Part shown: piece by piece, positions 56,227-64,000 of the stretch | How the letters are laid out: every line of letters begins with the position of its first letter | Position numbering within the stretch: the first letter of the stretch is position 1 | Assembly: GCA_007922225.1 (NCBI GenBank) | Contig: ML679989.1 | Location: 19,427,570 to 19,491,569 of the forward strand | DNA length: 64,000 nt | DNA from: Emydura subglobosa | Lineage: Eukaryota; Chordata; Testudines; Chelidae | Reading direction: 5' to 3' | Program-made: the position numbers and the translations under genes | Notes under the pieces: model-generated | What the model was told of the DNA's origin: nothing | The model's database searches: none | What the model saw: the letters and a program-made list of their open reading frames with translations, nothing else

Positions 56227-58210
56227 TAGAGTTCCAGGTATATTTGGGCTTATTCCCCTGGACGTTTCAAGCCTTCTTGTGGCATGAAGCGTAATTCTTT
56301 TGATGCAGCCTGGACATCATGGCTGCTTGACCTTGTAATGCGGAGAATTATGAATGACATTGTGCAAACTCAGTGGTTCAAGGTTCAGTGAGTTTCACAA
56401 AAAATATCGTTGTTTTGGATTTCACAAAATGACTGAATTTTGTGGACCATTTTCCCCCATAAATAAATTGTCAGAGATTCTATTACAAAACATGTTTTGT
56501 ACCTAGAGGGAAGTCTGTGCTACACAAATAATGAAGGAGGCCAGGAAACAGAACTTCATGTGCTTCTTGTTCTATCCAGGGAAACAAATAAAATCTGAAT
56601 AATCACTGGTACCTTAGAGGTGGGGCACCTACTAGAATGCAAAGGACATTTGTATGCCACACATGGAATATACAGAAGAAAGATATACAAAATTAATTAT
56701 TCACCACCATGGAAGCCTCCCACCCAATGCTTAAAACAAACAAAGATCCCTCTGGCAACAGGCATTTAATGCTCTGTTGCCAGACATGGTCCTGCTGGTA
56801 CATGATATTACCTTTTGTTAAATGTATTTTTCAGATCCAGAGTTCTCCCAGGTTGTATTTAGGTAGAAAAGGTCAGTAGTATTTGTTAGCAGATTCTTGA
56901 GAGCATAAGATTATTACTTGTAACCTACACCTTGTGAACATGTTATTAACACAAAAGCATGAGAACCCAGGCATACTCCAGAAGACCCCTTACAGATGAA
57001 TCCAGCCTTGTGGAAGCACGCTGTGGGAGAGAGAAACCCACCCTATGTATCAGAAGCACTGAATGGCAGGAACAAGTATTTGAGCAACAAAATACTTTAG
57101 GGAGGAAGGAGTAGATTCCCCTCCTGCCCCCCATTTGGATTTGTACCCAAAGGGAAGTCATAAAACGGAACATAATGTGCTTTTTAAAATACATCATATA
57201 AAGGAGGTGTGGTGAGTTTATAAACTTTAATCAAACATAGACACATAATAGTGAGAGTGACAATTTCTAAGTTCCCATTAAGCACCTGTAAAATCTTGCT
57301 CACTTCATTATAGGCTGCTAAGTACAGGAGAAATCTCAAATTTTCATCAGAGACAGCCTAAAGGTCACCGTCTTTTATGGGATTTCAACTATCTGAGTGT
57401 CGTTCTGAGCTACAATTTTGAAATTAGGTACAATTCATTCATTACAAACTGCCGATTGCAGGAAAAAAAAAGGAATTTGACATTTCTTTCAAAGTTCACC
57501 AAAAGGCCAGCCTAGTGATTTACAAAATTTATATTAATTTAATCTCTGCGGCTGTCACATTGGACATGAGTTCAGAGAAATTAAGGCAATCTAAGATCCC
57601 AGTTCCATTTATCATATTTTAATAAAGACAATTGTTAAAGGCAAGTAAATATGCTGAAGGCAGCTGATAGGTAAGTCCATTCAAATTGTTAATTGTTGCC
57701 AGTTTAAAATAATAAAAGTTATATTTTTTTAAAATCCATGATCACATGCACACTCATGTCCCTCACTGACAGAGCTCAAACACCATTTCTGTGTGAAAAA
57801 TTAAAAATTTGCATTATCCTTTCAAAAAAAACTGGACTGAACCAATTCATTTCACATGTAGCCCAAACAGTTCTAAGATTGCACTGAATTTTTATTGCTA
57901 CTCACCTGGGCTGGATTCTAACCAGCACCAAGCAGTGAAAAGCTCTTTTACCCATTAAGAAACCACCAAGCCATCCTGCATCATCAGCTCAGAGTTTACA
58001 AATGAAAACAGCCAGTGGGAAAAATGGACATCTTCTCCCAAAGCCAGGACGCAGCCTAGCACATTTCAAAAATTATTCAAAGACCTCAGGGGTGGGGATG
58101 GAGGTCTCCTATGTACACTGTAATGCCTACAAAGCAGTATGGTACAAACTGAGGACTGGATCCTACGCTCAATAAGTAAATGACAAACCCCCCATTGATC
58201 AAGACTTAAA
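56227..58210. other. No recognised feature
   Basis: AT-rich left flank of the second Harbinger copy, nothing recognised. Confidence 0.45.
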
Positions 58211-59418
58211 GGCATGGCTACACTAGAAACTTTGGTCAATGCAATGTACGCCAACAAGTTTGTATACCGCTCAGGTGCATGCTTACTTGGCTGCTTGGTG
58301 TTGGTGCTGAACGTATTCACCAGAAGTGCTGGTATCAATGTAAAATGAGATACACCGTGGGTAGGTATCCCAGTGTGCCACACACTTGCATCTAGCACAA
58401 GGGTTTCTGAGACATTTTTCAAAGTTTTGTGGAATGGTAATGACTTCCTCAGTGATCACTGGGTCAAGTTCCCAGCATTCAGCTTTCTCCAACCAATAAT
58501 GCCATCCATAGCCCATCATTTTTGCGCCTCTTACTTAAATCCCACAAACCCATGCAGCACTTTTCAACATCTGCCATCTCCGATGGAAGCATGGAGCCTG
58601 AAGAGCTCAGCACTATTCTCGTAAATGTTGCAAATACAGGGCACATGAGTCTCCTATATTGGCAGATCCTCAGGAAGTACCACAACAAATGAAAACATGA
58701 CAATTTATTTGAGGACAGTTTGCTGAGGGACATGGCGAAAAACAACTGAAGGTTCTCAGTGATGTTCACTAAGCATCTGCAGATTTTGGAGCACTGATTC
58801 TGGGCCCAAGAAACAAGCACAGATTGGTGAAATCGCACCATAATGCAGATTTGGGACGATAAGCAGCTGCTGAAGAACTTTCAGGTACAAAAGGCCACAT
58901 TCCTGGATCTGCATTCCAAACTGGCCTCAATGCAGAGACCCCAGAATGAGACAGTGGAGAAGCAAGTGGCGATCACATTACAGAAGCCTGCAATGCTGGA
59001 CTGCTACCAGTCAGTGGGAAATCGTTTTAGAGTTGGAAAATCTACAACCGAGGCCACTGTCATACACGTGAACAGCCATTAATCATCCCTTGCTACGCAG
59101 GACTATGACTTTTGACAATGTGCAGGACATAGTGGATGGATTTGTAGTTCCTGAACTGCAGTGGAGCGATAGACAGCATGCACATCCCTATTTTGGAACC
59201 AGCCCATCTTGTCCCACCACAAAGGGCTACTTTTTATGGTTATGCAAATGTTGGTGGACCACTGGGGACACTTCACTGATATCAGTGTGGGCTAGTCAAG
59301 GAAGGTGCATGACCCTCAAATCTTTAAGAGCATAGGGCAGTTCAGAAAGCTGCAAGCAGGAACATTCTTTCCTAACCAGTGGATTACCATTGTCGGTATT
59401 GAAATGCCAATAGTGATT

Positions 59419-62328
59419 TGGGCTTTGGCTTCTTCAACAATGAGCTGATGTTCCAGGAAAGAGGATTACTGTGCTTGGATGGGCTCCATCTATCAAACAC
59501 TGGGAAGAGCATCTCTGGACATTGTTTGGCTAACTTGATTCAGACAGTTTTAAACTAGGTCCTGTGGGGAATTGTGACAAAAATCTGGCCAATGCACATC
59601 CAGGCTCAAGTAATGACGACAAGGGGAAGGAGCTTCTGGAGAAGGGACTAGAAATCACAGTTGCATTAAAAAGACAAGAAGAAATGCAACAGGGCAGGCT
59701 GCAAAGTATCTTCAATGCCTGTATACAAATACAAGGAGTATAGGGAACAAGCATGATGAACGGAAGGCATGGTATATGAAGAAAATTATGACTTAATTGG
59801 CATTATAGAGACTTGGTGGGATAATTTCCATGACTGAAGCACCAACATTGAGAGATATAGCTTGTTCCGAAAGGATAGGTATGGGAAAAAAGAAGACGGT
59901 GTTGTGCTGTACATCAAGAATGTATACACTTGCTCTGAGGTCCAAGAGGAAGTGAGCGACAGACCTACTGACAGTCTCTGGGTGAGGATAACAAGGAAAA
60001 AGAACAGTAGCGATGTTATGGTGGGGGGGTCTATTATAGACCAGAAAATCAGAAAAAGGAAGTGGATGAGTCATTCTACAAGCCGGTAACAAGATTAGCT
60101 AACACATACGAGCTAGTTTTAATGGGAAATTTTAACTTCCCTGGTATCTGTTGGAAGACTATTACAGCAAAACGTAATATGTTCTGCAAATTCTTTGAGT
60201 GTGTCAGTGACAATTTTCTGATTCAGAAAGTTGAGGAAACAACTAAGGGATCATCCATTTTTTATCTGGTTTTGACCAACAGGGATGAATTAGTTGCGAA
60301 CATGAAGGTGATCGGGAACTTGGGAGGAGGTGATCATGATCTGATAGAATTCAAGGTCCTATGGAAAGGAGGGCATGAGAAAAGGAAAACAAGGACACTG
60401 GACCTCAGAAAGGTGTATTTCAACTGAATCAGAGAAATAATAGACAAGATCCCATGAAAAGACCAATTAGGAAGAAAAGGAGCTGGCAGTTCCTAAACTA
60501 TGTAATACTGGAGGCTCAACATCAAGCTATTCCGATGCAGAGGAAAGATAAGAAGAGCCACAGGAGGTCAATGTGGCTGCACAAGGAGCTTTTTAGCTAT
60601 CTAAAAACAAAAGGGAAACATACAGGAAATGGAAGGAGAGGCATGTTGCCAAGTATACATGGGAATAGTGCGAGCGTGTAGGAAAGCCAAGGCAAAGATG
60701 AGGTACAGCTGGCAAGGAATGTTAGAGACAACAAGAAGGGGTTCTTCAAATATGTCAGACTAAAAAGAAAGATCAAGGATGGTGTGGGTCCACTGCTCGA
60801 TGACGATGGGAAAGCAGAGCTGCTCAATGCCTATTTTGCTCCAGTCTCCTCACAAAAAATAACATGTGACCAGACTACTAACAAAATTACCACAGACAAT
60901 AAAGGGGAAGAGATTAAAATTGGGGTAAGTAAAGAATACGTCAGAGATCTTCTGACCAATCTGAATGAATTCAAATCAGCGGGGCCAGATGCTATTCACT
61001 CAAGGGTACTGAAGGAATTAGCTGAAGAAATCTCGAAGACACTGGCAATAATATTTACAAACTCATGGATAAGAGAGGCCCGGAAGACTGGAGAAGGGCT
61101 AACGTAGTGCCCATCTTCAAAATGGGGGAAAAGAAGGAGCCAGGGAACTACAGACCAGTCAGCTTGACTTCGATTCCTGAGAAGCTACTAGAGCGATGTA
61201 TAAAACATTACAACTGGAAATACCTGGAGATGCTGTTGGAGCCAAACCAGCTTGATTTCCTTCTTTGACAGGGTAACTGTTTTGGTGGATGGGGGAATGC
61301 AGTGGACATAATGTATCTGGACTTCAGCAAGGCTTTTAATGTCATGTCCCACATGACATTCTGATTAGTAAACTGGAGAAATGTGGGCTTGGCGGAACTA
61401 CCATTAAGTGAATACATAATTGGTTAAACAACCACTAACAAAGAGTAACTACTAATGGAATGATGTTGGACAGGAGGGAGGTCTCAAACAGGGTTCCACA
61501 GGATCTGTTCTGGGTCTGGTGTTGTTTAACATCTTTATTAATGACCTGGATGTATCCAAAGAGAGCATACTGATAAAATTTGCAGATGACACAAAGCTAG
61601 GGGGTGTTACAAATCTACACTTAGGGAAGAAAAACCAAATGCACAAATACAAAATGAGGGATAACTGGCTTCGCAGCAGCACTGCTGAGAGGAATCAGGG
61701 AGTTATGGTGGATCACAACCTCAACACGAGTAAACAACGCGATGCTGTTGCAAAAAAAGCAAATGCAATTTTGGGTTGCATTAACAGAGGCATAGCATGC
61801 AAGTAACAGGAGGCTATAGTACAGCTCTATTCAGCACTGGTTAGGCCTCAATTTTGATCACCAATGTAGAGAAGGGATGTAGAAAAATTTGAAAAGATCC
61901 AGAAGTGAAGTGACAAAAATGATCAAAGGGATGGAATGCAAGACATATGAGCAAAGGCTGAAGGAACTAGGTATTTTGAGTTTGGAAAAGAGATTACGGG
62001 GGGACATGAGAGCAGTCTTCAAATACTTGAAAGATGGAGAAAAGTTATTCTCTCTTGCCACAGAAGGCACAACAAGGGGCAAGGGGTTTAAATTACAGCA
62101 TAGCAGATTTAGATTAAATGTCAGGAAATCTTCCCAACTGTAACAACTGTAGGACAATGGAATGGATGGCCTAGAGAGGTTGTGAAAGCTTCACTGGAAG
62201 TTTTCAAAAGGAGGCTGGATAGCCATCTGTCTTGGCTGGTTTAGACACAACAAATCCTGCCTCTTGACAGGGGGCTAGACTAGATGACCTACGCTGTCCT
62301 TTCTAGCCCTGTGACTCTATGATTATCT
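59419..62328 (+). mobile_element. CR1 LINE, 2.9 kb, inserted in the Harbinger transposase
   Basis: Carries endonuclease and RT remnants in the CR1 order and ends GTGACTCTATGATTATCT, the CR1 tail. Flanked by GATT at 59415-59418 and GATT at 62329-62332. The 5' end lacks a full ORF1, so it is 5' truncated. The body includes TTCAGACAGTTTTAAACTAG near 59540, upstream of the endonuclease. Confidence 0.88.
59740..62143 (+). pseudogene. CR1 endonuclease and reverse transcriptase, broken
   Basis: APE-type endonuclease blocks: YDLIGIIETWWD (about 59785; E retained), LFRKDRYGKKEDGVVLYIKN (59862), LMGNFNFPGICWK (about 60117; the usual GDFN reads GNFN, losing an aspartate) and GGGDHDLIEF (about 60325). 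RT blocks: EFKSAGPDAIHSRVLKELAE (about 60970), KEPGNYRPVSLTSIPEKLLE (about 61137), LDFSKAFNVMSH (about 61318, motif A), VLFNIFINDLDV (61519) and IKFADDTKLGG (about 61570, motif C intact). The C-terminal connection KTYEQRLKELGILSLEKRLR is at 61940. Frames shift repeatedly. The endonuclease nicks target DNA and RT copies RNA from the nick; here neither is intact. Confidence 0.85.
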
Positions 62329-62824
62329 GATTCTGGGGGACAGAGTCTACCCCTTGCTCCCACAGTTCATGAAGCAATACACTAGCCACCTCGAAAGCAC
62401 CAAGGAAATTCAACTACCAGCTCAACAGGTACAGAATGACTGGTGAATGTGTTTTCAATATACTGAAGGGACGCCAGTGGTGTTTACTACCTAGATTGGA
62501 TCTCAGTGAGAAAAATATCCCAGTGATGATGGCTGCCTGTCCTGAATAATATCTGTGAGGCAAAGGGGGATAAGCTCCCACCAGAGTAGAGGGCAGCAGC
62601 CTGCTGACTTTGAACAGCCAGATACAAGGGCCATTACAAGAGCCCAAGATGAAACTATGCATTTGAGGGAGGCTTTGAAAGAGCACTTTATTGGTCAACT
62701 ACAGTCGTGATCTCCGCTGGAGTGCTCTCTGGACCTGGAACTTTGGGTGCTGCTAAGAACTGTGTAGTGCTTCCTGTACGTGCGTAAGTGTGAATAGGAT
62801 ATAAATTATGTGGTGCTTGGTAGT

Positions 62825-62930
62825 AGAGAGACAAGGTGGGTGAGGTAATATCCTTCACTGGACCAACTTCTGTTGGTGAGAGAGACAAGATTTCAAGTTT
62901 GCACAGAGCTCTTCTTCAAATCTGTGAAAT
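62825..62930. repeat. Palindromic repeat, GAGAGACAAGGTG family, half copy
   Basis: GAGAGACAAGGTGGGTGAGG, GGACCAACTTCTGTTGGTGA and TTTGCACAGAGCTCTTCTTC match the left half of 5651-5865. It sits inside the second Harbinger copy between the transposase and the other gene, so it is younger than that element. Confidence 0.65.
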
Positions 62931-64000
62931 GTAGTCTACGTGATCTTGATATCCATTTACAAATACAGTTTGCTTTGACAGCCACTATGCATTCTGCAAT
63001 ATTTGTTGTGAACTAATACAGATAACTTGATTCCCCCAAAACAAAACTTTTATTGAGTGGGAAAAATGGTGAGAAAATCAATGCGCAAAAAAACCCCAGA
63101 GGCAATGATATATACATTTTAACATAACTTAAACAGGGTGAAAATTTAAAATTATAAAGGAAGTAAACATTTATGTCCATTTGAGTAAACTAATGTAGTG
63201 TGTTGTGGCTACACAACCACTAGTCATGGATCTCACTGATCAGCGTATGTGAAGCTGTGGTTTTCTTTGCTGACACCTGGCATAGAATGGTATGGGTAAG
63301 GATGTATCCTGTGATGCCACATAGTATGTTGGGAGATGTAGGAAGCAGTGATCATGGAGTTCTCTAAGGACTGCAAATGGCGGAGAGTCCAGGATTTTGG
63401 ACCTATAGGTCAACCAGGGTCTGCAACATTTTGCTTTGCTGCTTTAGAAGACCCATTAGGTCCTGGTGCATTTCCCACTCTTTGTTCTTCTGGGATTCCT
63501 GAGCCTTTTTCTCATCCTCTCATTCTCTCTTCATGCTCTTGGTCGTATAGACCCTCCAAGCCCTTTGTTCATGATCTGATGCAGCACTGGTTTGCAGGAT
63601 CTCACAGAACATGTCCTCCCTAGTCCTCTTCTGTCTCCTCCTCATCAGGGTCAAGCATTCTGCAGGCACGGAGAACCAGAAGCTGCTGATAAGAACAGGT
63701 ATATGTGCTGTTCGATTTACACTCTCAATTGAAAGGGAAAGTTCAGTATCAAATTTCCATTTCCCTTATTCCCATAAACACTTTTAATAAGGAATGCCTT
63801 GACCCTTCAACTTTGGAGTGCCTCAGCACAGCACCACTCTCCTGATCCAGCCATGTAATATGGCCCATCAGGGAGAGAGGGAGAAGAATTTTGTGTTGCA
63901 TGAAGCTATAACATTTCAGCCTCTATTCCTTGGGTACAACTATAGGGCAATGGCACTGAATATTGGCCCTATGTTCCACAAGTGGTGGTGGTTTTAGCCG

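Larger units (their letters stand above)
58840..62700 (+). pseudogene. HARBI1-like: HARBI1-like transposase, split by CR1
   Basis: First part: IWDDKQLLKNFQVQKATFLD, ETVEKQVAITLQKPAMLDCY, QSVGNRFRVGKSTTEATVIH (58843-59082), then in a shifted frame TFDNVQDIVDG, and after more shifts the catalytic regions: around 59165 the AIDS-M-HIPI equivalent (first D retained) and near 59300 KVHDPQIFK, where the second D is retained. The frame VEMPIVI ends at about 59418 and continues after the CR1 (62329) as LGDRVYPLLPQFMKQYTSHL. The third block is decayed (ECVFNILKGRQW equivalent near 62448, E retained). Numerous frameshifts. This copy keeps the catalytic D that the copy at 40.2 kb has lost. Confidence 0.75.
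58211..64000. mobile_element. Second large PIF/Harbinger copy, interrupted, runs off the window
   Basis: Left terminus GGCATGGCTACACTAG at 58211 is a decayed Harbinger end. The transposase remnant (58840-59418, 62329-62700) is split by a 2.9 kb CR1, and a palindromic repeat half sits at 62825-62930. From about 63045 (AAAACTTTTATTGAGTGG, matching AAATTTTTATTGTTGATCG near 41333) to the window end lies the non-transposase half, whose 63406-64000 matches bases 1-612. More decayed than the copy at 39617. Confidence 0.8.

Noticed and set aside
1..64000. Circular or tandem 63-kb unit, suggested by matching window edges
   Set aside because: The match is limited to a known transposon family and is diverged; it is explained by two insertions.
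1..64000. Endogenous retrovirus, CRISPR array, operons, riboswitches
   Set aside because: No LTR pair, retroviral gag/env, spaced direct repeats or prokaryotic gene organisation was seen; all RT remnants are LINE or DIRS type.

Overview
This window is vertebrate nuclear DNA made almost entirely of decayed transposable elements. I see no convincing host exon, tRNA, rRNA, CRISPR array or bacterial-type gene. CR1 LINEs, PIF/Harbinger transposons carrying a HARBI1-like transposase plus a Myb/SANT-like protein, a DIRS retrotransposon with a LAP2alpha-like gag, and families of small palindromic MITEs together suggest a non-avian sauropsid, most likely a turtle. That assignment is inference from repeat content. 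The setting could be intergenic or a long intron.

Layout. 1-2027: tail half of a Harbinger element (Myb/SANT gene on the minus strand). 2.9-5.9 kb: AT-rich and palindromic MITE-like repeats. 5.9-10.9 kb: no recognised feature. 10.9-14.7 kb: an RTE-like LINE on plus, split by a second, unrelated LINE on minus. 16.6-18.0 kb: two MITEs and a MIR-like SINE. 22.4-28.7 kb: a CR1 scrap followed by a nearly complete DIRS element on minus with inverted terminal repeats. 28.8-31.2 kb: two palindromes and a 5'-truncated CR1. 32-33 kb: MIR-like piece and a Tx1/L1-like LINE tail. 36.5-37.7 kb: an older repeat split by CR1 on minus. 38.5-38.75 kb: CpG-rich Harbinger-type fragment. 39.6-43.75 kb: an end-to-end Harbinger element with convergent transposase and Myb/SANT genes. 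44.3-51 kb: old CR1 copies, one with a CR1 inside it. 53.6-54.1 kb: a tRNA-like SINE touching a hAT MITE. 58.2-64.0 kb: a second large Harbinger copy whose transposase is cut by a 2.9 kb CR1 flanked by a 4-bp duplication; its Myb half runs off the window edge.

How the parts relate. The coding remnants are parts of mobile elements: transposase plus DNA-binding partner for Harbinger; gag, RT/RNase H and tyrosine recombinase for DIRS; endonuclease and RT for the LINEs. All inspected copies carry stops, frameshifts or lost catalytic residues, so none looks active. The nested insertions give a relative time order. I found no novel functional system. The most informative items are the complete Harbinger layout, the CR1 scar that rejoins the transposase frame, the LINE-in-LINE nest and the DIRS terminal structure.
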